DNA of 45,410 nucleotides, taken from Chitinophagales bacterium. Lineage in GTDB: Bacteria; Bacteroidota; Bacteroidia; Chitinophagales; Saprospiraceae. Location: contig JAKSDI010000173.1 in assembly GCA_022360175.1 (NCBI GenBank), forward strand, positions 1 through 45,410. The letters are read 5' to 3'. The notes below the pieces were generated by a model. It saw only the letters and a list, made by a program, of their open reading frames with translations. It ran no database searches and was not told the origin of the DNA. Positions 32,976-41,452 of the stretch are shown here, in pieces (the stretch's first letter is position 1; every line of letters starts with the position of its first letter). Both the position numbers and the translations under genes were made by a program.

Positions 32976-34871
32976 ATGAAATATTTACTATCCTTATTAG
33001 CACTTTGCACTACCTCCATTTATGTTAGCGCTCAAAGTGTTCAAGATTCTTTTTTGGTAAAACCCTATCTGCAATTTGCTACCCAAAATAGCATGCATAT
33101 TCTATGGGAAACCACTGCACCCGCTTCCACTATTGTAGAATATGGTGAAGCGCTCCAAAAGGCCAATGAGCCTAATCTTCCGAAGATTGAAATAATAAAA
33201 GGTACTAGAAACTTACACGAAGTTAAACTGGATAACCTCAAGACTTCTACTAAGTATTTATATAAAGTAAAAAGTATAACTGAAGAAGGGCAGATAATTG
33301 AAAGCCCTGTTTATACTTTTAAGACTGCTGTCAAAGACGATGAAGCTACTTTTTTTGCTTTCATTGGTGACACCCAATTTAATAGCCGTACTCCCTGGGC
33401 ATGGGGAAAAATAGCAAACAGAGTTTGGAGTGACCGCCCTCACTTTATCATACATGCTGGTGATCTGGTAGATACTGGTACCAGAAAAACGGACTGGACC
33501 CAACATTTTTTCCCTAACGGGCATGTAGCAATGAGCAGGTTTCCAATGTATACGGTGTTGGGCAATCACGAACAGGACGCACAGTATTATTATGATTATA
33601 TGGTCAATCCCGCTCCAGAATATTATTACACTTTCCACTATGGAAACATCCAGTTTTTTATGATAGACACTAATCGAGACATACATGAAGGCTCAGAGCA
33701 ATATGACTGGCTGGAATGGGAATTAGCTAAATCTGATGCAGACTGGAAAATTGTAGTACACCACCACCCTCCCTTTTCAAGCGAAGAAAACGATCATGGA
33801 GATACTTATATTGGTGCGAGTACTTATGGTACTCATGCACGTAATCTCGTCCCTCTCTATGAAGCTTATGGCATAGATTTTTGCCTTTTTGGGCATACTC
33901 ATTTATATGAGCGTACCTGGCCTTTGTTTGAAGATGCGGTCAACCTCAAAAATGGCGTAGTATATATCAACTCTGGAGGAGCTGGTGGTGGATTAGAAGA
34001 TTTTGACCCAAGCCGATCCTGGTTTACCCAGGAATTGCAAACAGGACATCACTACTGCACATTTGCCATTTATGATAAGACGCTACAATTTAAAGCCATT
34101 GATCATGAAGGCAGCTTATTTGACACCTTCCAACTGACAAAAGAAAGTAACAATTCTTCTGGTAATAGTATGATTCAGCCTCCTGCTCCACACTTTAAAA
34201 CAGGCCCAACGATTTTCCAGGAAAGCAGCAGTCTAAGTATGGAGCCATTGGAATCTACTCACAAAATATACTACACAATTGACGGTACTGAGCCCAATAT
34301 GCAATCAACACCATATGAAGGGCCTATCTCCATTACTGAAACACTTACTTTCAAAGCAAGAGTTTATACGACAGACGGTAAAGCCAGTAGAGTGGTAGAA
34401 AGATCATTCCAGCAAATGAATCCCCAGGCTGCTTCTAAAATCAAAGGCACCAAAGCTGGTCTCGCCTACAAGTATTACGAAGGCGAGTGGGACTTCCTAC
34501 CTGATTTCAATAAACTATCTATCCTAAAAGAGGGAACGGTATCTACTGTAAATGAAAGCCTGATTGAACATAGAGACAATACTTTTGGTATTGTTATGGA
34601 AGGTTATGTAGACCTGCCTGCAACAGATACCTATACTTTTTTCACTCGTTCTGATGATGGTTCTAAGCTTTATATTAATGGCCATTTAGTAGTAGATAAT
34701 GATGGTCATCATGGTGCTTTTTGGGAATACGGCACTACCATATTGGAAAAAGGAAAACACCATATACGTATTGAATATTTCGAAGCATATGGTAGCGAAA
34801 TGCTACGTGCAGGCCTACTTGATCCAGACATGGGCAAAGTACCTTTCCATCCAGGACAATTGAGCCACTAA
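32976..34871 (+). CDS. Secreted purple-acid-phosphatase-like protein with chitobiase-C and PA14 domains
   Basis: A 631-residue protein. A signal peptide (1-20) is followed by a fibronectin-like purple acid phosphatase N-domain (about 25-118) and a metallophosphoesterase domain (about 122-340). The metal ligands are visible: D132 (GDTQ), D163 (AGDLVD), N197/H198 (GNHE), H262 (VHHHPP), H307/H309 (GHTH). A chitobiase C-type sandwich (about 400-470) and a PA14 domain (about 485-627; FFTRSDDGSKLYING, VVDNDGHHG) follow. It should cleave phosphate esters outside the cytoplasm and bind glycans through the PA14 part. Unlike neighbours it has no T9SS tail, so periplasmic or other export is likely. Confidence 0.92.
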   Translation: MKYLLSLLALCTTSIYVSAQSVQDSFLVKPYLQFATQNSMHILWETTAPASTIVEYGEALQKANEPNLPKIEIIKGTRNLHEVKLDNLKTSTKYLYKVKSITEEGQIIESPVYTFKTAVKDDEATFFAFIGDTQFNSRTPWAWGKIANRVWSDRPHFIIHAGDLVDTGTRKTDWTQHFFPNGHVAMSRFPMYTVLGNHEQDAQYYYDYMVNPAPEYYYTFHYGNIQFFMIDTNRDIHEGSEQYDWLEWELAKSDADWKIVVHHHPPFSSEENDHGDTYIGASTYGTHARNLVPLYEAYGIDFCLFGHTHLYERTWPLFEDAVNLKNGVVYINSGGAGGGLEDFDPSRSWFTQELQTGHHYCTFAIYDKTLQFKAIDHEGSLFDTFQLTKESNNSSGNSMIQPPAPHFKTGPTIFQESSSLSMEPLESTHKIYYTIDGTEPNMQSTPYEGPISITETLTFKARVYTTDGKASRVVERSFQQMNPQAASKIKGTKAGLAYKYYEGEWDFLPDFNKLSILKEGTVSTVNESLIEHRDNTFGIVMEGYVDLPATDTYTFFTRSDDGSKLYINGHLVVDNDGHHGAFWEYGTTILEKGKHHIRIEYFEAYGSEMLRAGLLDPDMGKVPFHPGQLSH

Positions 34872-34897
34872 GCATTCTTTATCGATTGAAAAAGTTG

Positions 34898-34971
34898 GTC
34901 CACTAATTTTACCAATCGCACGAATTCATTATCTTCAAATGCTGTTCGTGAAATAGGTAAAATTAGTGGAC
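34898..34971. repeat. Nested inverted repeat (long hairpin) after the phosphatase gene
   Basis: Outer arms GTCCACTAATTTTACC (34898-34913) and its exact complement (34956-34971) enclose inner arms CACGAA/TTCGTG (34919-34924, 34945-34950). It starts 26 bp after the stop codon. It could be a terminator or a REP-like element. Confidence 0.75.
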
Positions 34972-35053
34972 TACTATTTAGCACTCTTTAAAAAATCAAA
35001 AAAAATTGGCTTCTATTGAGTACAAAATGAAATAAGGTGTCTCTTAATATAAG

Positions 35054-35255
35054 TAAGTGCCAAGACAAATTAAATCACATATTATCTTGAGCCAATTTTC
35101 ATCCTATGCGGCGTTAAATCCCGATAGCTATCGGGACGTCGAAGCACCACTTCGCCTGTGTTTTTTACTCGGTCAGGCCTCGTGAGAAAAGTTGCCTTGT
35201 CTAGAATGAAAATTCATCTCAATATAATGGTAACACAATTGTGTCTTGGCACTTA
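35054..35255. mobile_element. MITE-like element with 14-base terminal inverted repeats
   Basis: TAAGTGCCAAGACA (35054-35067) and TGTCTTGGCACTTA (35242-35255) are exact inverse complements bounding 202 bp. The interior holds the perfect palindrome TCCCGATAGCTATCGGGA (35119-35136). No transposase is encoded. Confidence 0.6.
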
Positions 35256-35304
35256 TAGGACCTCATTAAATCTGCCTTTCCCGACTACTCAATCTCTATT
35301 ATTC

Positions 35305-37656
35305 ATGAAGCCAAAATATATACTCTTACTAAACCTCTTTTTAATATCGCTGCCACTCTTTATATGGTGTCAACCAGAACCTTGTGATATTGAAAATCCA
35401 GCAATGACACCTACCTGTGTAGAAGCATGCATTATCTGTGACATTGATGGATTTACTGGCAGGCATGAAAGTAGTGTGCTAGGTTCCTTGCCCTTCGATT
35501 TTTGCACTTTCTTTGTTCACAATGCTCAGTGGATTGCTTTTCAGGCTGCTTCTACAGACATCAAAATACGACTAAGTGTTTCCAATTGTGATCTGGGCAA
35601 TGGACTGGAGATGGCAATATACAAGAGTATTGATTGCAATACCTTCGAAATGGTTTCCAACTGTAGAGGGGGAGGCAATGCCGTTCCAGAGGGGACTTCC
35701 GCAGAATTTACAAATACAGAACCTCTCATTATTGGCCAATATTACTATCTGGCAATGGATGGCAACTTTGGAGACAACTGCGACTGGACATTTGAAGTAC
35801 TAGAGGGGTCTACAGAACTATCTCCTCTCAGTATTACTGCTCCAATAGAAGGAGTTGATGAAACCTGCCCTGATGTTTTGCAGGCCTACACTACAGAAGC
35901 AGAAGAAGGAGCAGTGATTTTTGAATGGACATTAAATGGACAACCTATTGGAAATGACACCTCTACTTTTGTCGAATTAGCATTTGACGAAGCTGGTATA
36001 TATACCTTGTGTGTAACTGCAAAAAATGCCTGTGATGAAGCTACTCCTGCTTGCAAAACAATTGAGGTTTTCACTCCACCACCTACTCACATTACTGACT
36101 TCTTTTGTGAAGGCGATTGTTATGAAATAGACGGAAACATTTATTGCGAAACAGGTATTTATGAATATATCATCCCGCTTGACAATGGGTGTGATAGCAT
36201 CATTATCCTTGATCTAACAGAGCTGGAGCAGCCAATGAACAACATCTCAATCAACATATGTGATGGCGATACTATTTTTATAGGAGATATGCCCTATTTT
36301 ACCACAGGCCAGTTTTCGGAAACATTGCTAACAGATATTTCATGTGACAGTATTGTCAATCTAGATTTAAATGTTATCATATGCAATATGGAGTCTCAGC
36401 ATGCTACTACCCCAACTATTTGCTATGGGGAAGCTAATGGAACCATTGCTTTTTCTGTTGGTAGTGGCTCTCCTCCATTCTATTATACCTGGCTGCATTT
36501 TCAAACTGGATTGACCAATAATGGTACGATTGTTTCTTTGACCGAAGAAATAACCATTGAAGGTTTGCCAGTTGGAGATATTGTGATCGAAATTTATGAC
36601 AGTTTTGGAAATGCCGATGTAATAATAGCTGAAATTTTACAGCCAGCTCCTCTTACTATAGAGGCAGAACTTTCTGACTACAATGGCTACGATATAAGTT
36701 GCAATGGCTTCATGGATGGTAGCATTTCATTATTACCAGAAGGAGGGCAATCTCCATACGCTTATGAATGGTCAACTGGTAGTATTACCCCTTATATTTC
36801 AGCATTAGGTGCAGGTAATTACTCCATTTCTTTAACCGATGCTTTTGGTTGTGAAAAGGTACAAGATTTTACTTTAAATGAACCTGACGAGCTCAAGGCT
36901 GAAGTAATATTTACAAATCCTGGCTGCGAAGGATTGGAAACAGGTACAATAGAAATAATTAATGCTTCGGGTGGTACTGGTTTTTATACTTATTCTATTA
37001 ATGCAGATTCCTTTTCTGATGCAACCTCCTATCGTTTCTTAGCACCTGGCAACTATGAAGTAGAAATAATAGATGATAATATGTGTCTATACCAAACTTC
37101 CGGAGAATTGACAGCCCCTGAGATTCCCCTTATCACAGGAGCTACAGAATATACAACTCAGTTAGGATATTCAATCCAGTTAAACACTTACCTCAACAAT
37201 ATAAATACCCAAAGTATTCAGTGGAATAATGCTACTTTTCTGGATTGTATAGATTGTCTTTCTCCTGTAGCTTTTCCACTACAAAATTCTAATCCTGTTT
37301 TAGTGGTCACTTCTCAGGATGAATGCTCCGATAGCCTATCGATTCAAATCACAGTAGAAAAGACAAGAGCCTTTTATGCCCCAAATGCATTTAGCCCAAA
37401 TGGAGATGGCATCAACGATATTTTCTATTTGCATGGGAGCAAAGAGGTGGCAACTATTGACCTATCCATTTTTGATCGTTGGGGAGGCCATATCTATGAA
37501 GCCAAGGGGATGACATCCAATGATGCGTTAAATGCCTGGGATGGAAAATATAAAGGAGAAATACTCAATCCCGGCCTATATACCTGGCTTGCTAACATTC
37601 ATTTTATTGATGGATATTCCAGCCTATACAGTGGAGGTGTTTCACTCGTCAAATAA
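35305..37656 (+). CDS. Large T9SS type B surface protein with SprB-like repeats
   Basis: A 783-residue protein starting at the ATG at 35305 (MKPKYILLLNLFLISLPLF), which is a signal peptide; the frame extends 49 codons upstream, but that part lies in the repeat element. The mature part begins with a Cys-rich segment (CDIENPAMTPTC). It goes on with PKD/Ig-type beta-sandwiches (about 230-285) and SprB-like repeats (YAYEWSTGSITPYISALGAG, about 445-605). A gliding-motility C-terminal domain (CHU_C; NAFSPNGDGINDIFYLHG, DRWGG, WDGKYKGE) ends with YSGGVSLVK. The CHU_C/type B tail sends it through the T9SS. SprB-type repeats suggest surface adhesion, but the function is not proved. Confidence 0.9.
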   Translation: MKPKYILLLNLFLISLPLFIWCQPEPCDIENPAMTPTCVEACIICDIDGFTGRHESSVLGSLPFDFCTFFVHNAQWIAFQAASTDIKIRLSVSNCDLGNGLEMAIYKSIDCNTFEMVSNCRGGGNAVPEGTSAEFTNTEPLIIGQYYYLAMDGNFGDNCDWTFEVLEGSTELSPLSITAPIEGVDETCPDVLQAYTTEAEEGAVIFEWTLNGQPIGNDTSTFVELAFDEAGIYTLCVTAKNACDEATPACKTIEVFTPPPTHITDFFCEGDCYEIDGNIYCETGIYEYIIPLDNGCDSIIILDLTELEQPMNNISINICDGDTIFIGDMPYFTTGQFSETLLTDISCDSIVNLDLNVIICNMESQHATTPTICYGEANGTIAFSVGSGSPPFYYTWLHFQTGLTNNGTIVSLTEEITIEGLPVGDIVIEIYDSFGNADVIIAEILQPAPLTIEAELSDYNGYDISCNGFMDGSISLLPEGGQSPYAYEWSTGSITPYISALGAGNYSISLTDAFGCEKVQDFTLNEPDELKAEVIFTNPGCEGLETGTIEIINASGGTGFYTYSINADSFSDATSYRFLAPGNYEVEIIDDNMCLYQTSGELTAPEIPLITGATEYTTQLGYSIQLNTYLNNINTQSIQWNNATFLDCIDCLSPVAFPLQNSNPVLVVTSQDECSDSLSIQITVEKTRAFYAPNAFSPNGDGINDIFYLHGSKEVATIDLSIFDRWGGHIYEAKGMTSNDALNAWDGKYKGEILNPGLYTWLANIHFIDGYSSLYSGGVSLVK

Positions 37657-37740
37657 TCAAATATCAATAAAAAATATCAGCAATTTGGATTAAACAAATT
37701 TTAATTTTATATTTCTAATTATAAACAATATTTATTAGGG

Positions 37741-37867
37741 CTACTGCTGATACAAATAAAATATACATTTTCGTTCATTAACGAAAACTCCCCTAGAGTA
37801 TGCTTCAATCGTAAGACCTAAGCATGCTTTTATTATATCTCCCACAAATAAACCCTTGTATCAGTAG
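37741..37867. repeat. Nested inverted repeats before the second type B gene
   Basis: CTACTGCTGATACAA (37741-37755) pairs with TTGTATCAGTAG (37856-37867) with a three-base insertion. Inside is TTTTCGTT-CATT-AACGAAAA (37768-37787), a perfect 8-base hairpin. The outer pair flanks about 100 bp, ending 15 bp before the ATG. Confidence 0.65.
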
Positions 37868-37881
37868 CGAAGAATACTGAT

Positions 37882-39852
37882 ATGACAAAGAATTATACTT
37901 TTTTATTGTCAATATACCTATTGACAACGGTGACTGCTATCTCACAAGAACCGTTTGATTGCAATGGCAGAATGTTTAGGGTTATTGAAGAACACGGCGG
38001 TACTTTCCTTCAGGAAGTACATATAGAATTAGAGGCTGAAGAAGCTGAATTTGAAGATATCCATTTTTTTGAGCGGCAAAAAATAAACGGAATTGCCTAT
38101 CGCCCTGCTGATAATTTAATTTATGGAGTGCTGCTGGAAGAGCCCTATGTATTATGCCGTATAGATGCTAACTTTCAACTGGAAAGGCTGACTGAACTTC
38201 CTCTACCAGAATCTCTTTTATTTGTATCTGGTGATATTTCTCCTGATGAACGCTACCTGGTTTTATTCGGCTTTAGCACAAAAGAAGAAGGCAATTTATT
38301 GGCATTAGTAGATTTGGAAACTCCAGGCTATCCAACTATTATAAAGCCTTTAGCAAAAAGTAATCCAGCAGAATCCGTTTATTGTGCCGATATAGCTTTT
38401 CATCCGACACTCGACAAGCTTTACGGCTTTGAACATTCAGAGGGCAGGCTTATTACTATTGACATCAATAATGCGCTCATTGATAATACATCTTATCCGC
38501 TTATTGATCCGATTAAAGGAAATGTCCCGTCTATATTTTTTGATTCATTTGGGCATCTATTTGGAGTAGGAGCAGAAGAATGGGCGTTATCAAATCGTAA
38601 CCTTTATCAATTTGATCTTGAGGATGGTAGTGCGCATTTATTTCAGGAAATGGTGTACGAGCGCAATCAAGATGCTTGCTCCTGTCCGTTTAAAGTAGAG
38701 CTTTTAAATAGGGTTTCCAATCGATTTGCTTTCCCTTGCACCAGGCTCGACTTTGAATTTACTTTACTCAATCGCACAGATAGAGCACAAATTGACCTTA
38801 CATTTACAGATACTTTTCCAGAAGGAAGTAAGATAGTAACGATTTCTCCTCTCCCTTTTTCAGGAAATATTACCAGCGGCATAGGTTCTAATATTCTAGC
38901 TATTGAAGATATTGATCTTCCAATCGAACGTTATACTTTTTCAGTAAGCATAGAATTGCCAGAAGGCATCCCTCCTACTAATATCTACAATAGAGCATAT
39001 CTTGATGGACTATTACTTTCTTCTCTGGAAGAACCATCTTATATATATTCGGATGATCCCGAGACCGCAGTAATAGATGATGCTACTTTTTTTTCTATCC
39101 ATTCTCTAAGTGTATCAATCAATGAAGAAGCGGCTGCTATATGCCCTGGTGATACCCTCTGGTTAGATGCAGGAGTTTATGGAGCAATGGGATATGAATG
39201 GAGCAATGGTGCTACCAGCCCTACTATAGCAGTGACTGAAGCAGGGCATTACGAAGTGACTGTAAGCACTGGCTGCGATGAAGCAGAGGGAAGCACTTAT
39301 CTTCAATTAAGCGAAATTGAAATTGAACTAGGTGATAATCAAATCATCGAAATAGGAGAATCACTAGCATTAACCCCTTCAATTACTTCCGATGCTCCTA
39401 TCCGATCTTATTTTTGGCAAACGTCAGAAGGCCTTAGCCTCGATTGTTATACATGTCCAGAAGCAGTAAGCTTTCCTGATCAGCCTGGTCATTATCAGCT
39501 AACGGTAGAAAACAATTGGGGCTGTCAGGCAAGTGATCAAATACAGATAAATATAAAAGGGTTTAAAGTATATGTCCCTGATGCATTCAGTCCGAATGGA
39601 GATGGGAACAACGATTTTTTCTATTTACAAAGTCAAAATCCTTATGAGATAGAAGTATTTCGGGTATTCAACCGCTGGGGAGATTTGGTTTTTGAAGCAA
39701 AAAATGCTTTTTCCAACGATCGGCTTGCAGGATGGGACGGTAATTTTAATGGAAAACCACTTCCGGCAGGAGCCTTTGCCTGGTATGCCAATGTACGTGC
39801 ATTGAATGGAAGGAATCATCTATTAAGTGGAGAAGTGAACATGCTCAAATAA
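37882..39852 (+). CDS. T9SS type B surface protein with propeller-like and DUF11-like regions
   Basis: A 656-residue exported protein. A signal peptide (about 1-21) is followed by a region with NGIAYRPADNLIYGV and IAFHPTLDKLYGFE segments (about 68-270) that reads like propeller blades. A DUF11-like sandwich follows (about 285-370; FTLLNRTDRAQIDLTFTDTF). PKD/Ig-like segments carry WSNGATSPTIAVTEAGHYEV, and the CHU_C domain (DAFSPNGDGNNDFFYL, NRWGD, WDGNFNGKPL) ends in SGEVNMLK. It is paired with the preceding type B gene in order and tail, and probably shares its export route. No catalytic motif is seen. Confidence 0.88.
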   Translation: MTKNYTFLLSIYLLTTVTAISQEPFDCNGRMFRVIEEHGGTFLQEVHIELEAEEAEFEDIHFFERQKINGIAYRPADNLIYGVLLEEPYVLCRIDANFQLERLTELPLPESLLFVSGDISPDERYLVLFGFSTKEEGNLLALVDLETPGYPTIIKPLAKSNPAESVYCADIAFHPTLDKLYGFEHSEGRLITIDINNALIDNTSYPLIDPIKGNVPSIFFDSFGHLFGVGAEEWALSNRNLYQFDLEDGSAHLFQEMVYERNQDACSCPFKVELLNRVSNRFAFPCTRLDFEFTLLNRTDRAQIDLTFTDTFPEGSKIVTISPLPFSGNITSGIGSNILAIEDIDLPIERYTFSVSIELPEGIPPTNIYNRAYLDGLLLSSLEEPSYIYSDDPETAVIDDATFFSIHSLSVSINEEAAAICPGDTLWLDAGVYGAMGYEWSNGATSPTIAVTEAGHYEVTVSTGCDEAEGSTYLQLSEIEIELGDNQIIEIGESLALTPSITSDAPIRSYFWQTSEGLSLDCYTCPEAVSFPDQPGHYQLTVENNWGCQASDQIQINIKGFKVYVPDAFSPNGDGNNDFFYLQSQNPYEIEVFRVFNRWGDLVFEAKNAFSNDRLAGWDGNFNGKPLPAGAFAWYANVRALNGRNHLLSGEVNMLK

Positions 39853-39853
39853 C

Positions 39854-39890
39854 AAAAAAGGATGGCCGAAAAATACGGCCATCCCTCTTT
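39854..39890. terminator. Bidirectional terminator between the type B and SusD genes
   Basis: Perfect arms GGATGGCCG (39860-39868) and CGGCCATCC (39876-39884) around a 7-base loop, with A-rich DNA to the left and CTCTTT to the right. Confidence 0.85.
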
Positions 39891-39923
39891 ACTCACTAGA
39901 TATATTGATTAGTATGAAACTCC

Positions 39924-41393
39924 TTATTTTGCTTCCCACCAAACCGGGGTAGTAATCTCATCTGGCCCCTGCCGGTCTATTGCGGCCTGACGGCTAGTAG
40001 CGTTCAGTGCCTGTTCTTTTGAAGGATATTCAAAACGGCTTGGGTAATCACTGAAGAATGCATCAGGGCCTGGCTGAATAGTAGTAGGATATCCTGTACG
40101 CTTGAATTCAATGAAACCTTGATAATCCGTATAGAATAGAGCAATGTACTTCTGGTTTAAGATTGTTTCCAGATTGCCATCATATGCAGCCAATTCCGTT
40201 AGGTAGTTGCCTGGCATTTCAACATTCCAGTAATCAAAGCTAGCTGTCACAGCTGCATTGTAGTAATCCGCTGCATCGCCACTGATCCATCCTCTCTTAG
40301 CTGCTTCTGCGTAGATGAATTGTACTTCAGAGTACTGCATCAAACGGCCTTCATTGCTATTTGGCTGAAAGTGGAAGAAGTCAATGTTGAACTTAGACAG
40401 GAATGCATCACCACCTTTGTACTCATAAGCAGGGCCGTCTACAATACCATTCTGCATACCAGAAATCATAGGATTACCTTCTTCAACTGAATTAGCAGTA
40501 GGGTCTGCAAAAAAGTCCAGGCGAGGGTCTTCGTTATCACGCAAAATACCTTCCAGCGTTTCTGAAATACGGTATTCATTATAAGAACCCACACGATAGC
40601 GATTTGCTTCTGAGATAGGGTGTGCATTAGGATATGCTCCTAGGAAAGTTAATACTGCATTGTCTGCATTGCTTGCCATTACAGGGTATTTTCCACTTCC
40701 ATCAGCAAAAATCTTAGCAATTTCTGCTTCTGCTTTAGCAGCATCGATTTCGCTCAAGCGCATTGCAACTCTCAGGTGTAAAGAGTTAGCAAACTTTTGC
40801 CATTTTGCAAGGTCGCCATTAAAAAGGATATCCCCCTTAATAGCAGGAAGGTTAGAACCACTTAACAGCGCATTAGCTTCTTCCAGTTTTTCTAAAAGAC
40901 CCTTGTAGATGTCACTTTGAGTATCATAAGAAGGTTCGAAAACTTCTCCTTCTGACTTAGCCAAAGAAGCATCAGAATAAGGGATGTCACCCCACATATC
41001 CGTCAAAATCTGGAACATCCAAGACTGCAAAATAATTGAAACTGCTTCGTAGCTTGAGTTTTCATTTTCTAAAGCGATCTTTTCCAATTCTTTTGCATCG
41101 CGAATAGACAGGTATAAACGATCCCACTCACCTGATTGATCTCCCCAGTCAAAAAGGTCAAAAGAAGTAAATACGATACGAGCACCGTACTGTGCCATCA
41201 AATTACCTTCACTCCATGCCGCACCAACCATACGGTTTACTGCATCACGCTCAATACCTGTTAATAATAGTTCAGGATTATTAGAGATGGAGCTTGTAAC
41301 ATCCGGGTTTTCATTGCTCACATCAAATTCATCACAGGCAGTAAAAGAGAAAGCTGCCAGGATGAGAATAGCCAAAAAAATTATATTTTTCAT
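39924..41393 (-). CDS. susD: SusD/RagB-like outer-membrane lipoprotein
   Basis: A 489-residue lipoprotein of the SusD-like family. The lipobox puts the acylated Cys at residue 20 (FSFTAC). The N-terminal TPR-type helices (about 40-210) and the loop-rich remainder fit the SusD fold. Blocks such as ADMWGDIPYSDAS-type (QILTDMWGDIPYSDA) and FSDYPSRFEYPSKEQ near the C-terminus are family hallmarks. It acts as the lid of the SusC transporter and binds a glycan or peptide. The gene is 59 bp downstream of the susC gene, in the same operon. No sulfatase, glycosidase or peptidase is linked, so the substrate stays open. Confidence 0.94.
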   Translation of the reverse strand: MKNIIFLAILILAAFSFTACDEFDVSNENPDVTSSISNNPELLLTGIERDAVNRMVGAAWSEGNLMAQYGARIVFTSFDLFDWGDQSGEWDRLYLSIRDAKELEKIALENENSSYEAVSIILQSWMFQILTDMWGDIPYSDASLAKSEGEVFEPSYDTQSDIYKGLLEKLEEANALLSGSNLPAIKGDILFNGDLAKWQKFANSLHLRVAMRLSEIDAAKAEAEIAKIFADGSGKYPVMASNADNAVLTFLGAYPNAHPISEANRYRVGSYNEYRISETLEGILRDNEDPRLDFFADPTANSVEEGNPMISGMQNGIVDGPAYEYKGGDAFLSKFNIDFFHFQPNSNEGRLMQYSEVQFIYAEAAKRGWISGDAADYYNAAVTASFDYWNVEMPGNYLTELAAYDGNLETILNQKYIALFYTDYQGFIEFKRTGYPTTIQPGPDAFFSDYPSRFEYPSKEQALNATSRQAAIDRQGPDEITTPVWWEAK

Positions 41394-41452
41394 GGTTTAT
41401 TTTTAAAAGTTTCTTCATTAGGAAATGAATATCGAACTCAGTATCAATGCTC

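Larger units (their letters stand above)
34872..35304. other. Palindrome-rich intergenic region, 433 bp
   Basis: No gene with plausible start or composition. It contains the hairpin at 34898-34971, an inverted-repeat element at 35054-35255, a 10-base inverted repeat (AAAATTGGCT 35002-35011, AGCCAATTTT 35090-35099) and an 18-base perfect palindrome at 35119-35136. The frame from 35158 into the next gene lacks a signal peptide until the ATG at 35305. Confidence 0.75.

Noticed and set aside
35158-35304. 49-codon N-terminal extension of the surface protein
   Set aside because: It lies within the repeat element, and the ATG at 35305 begins a clean signal peptide.
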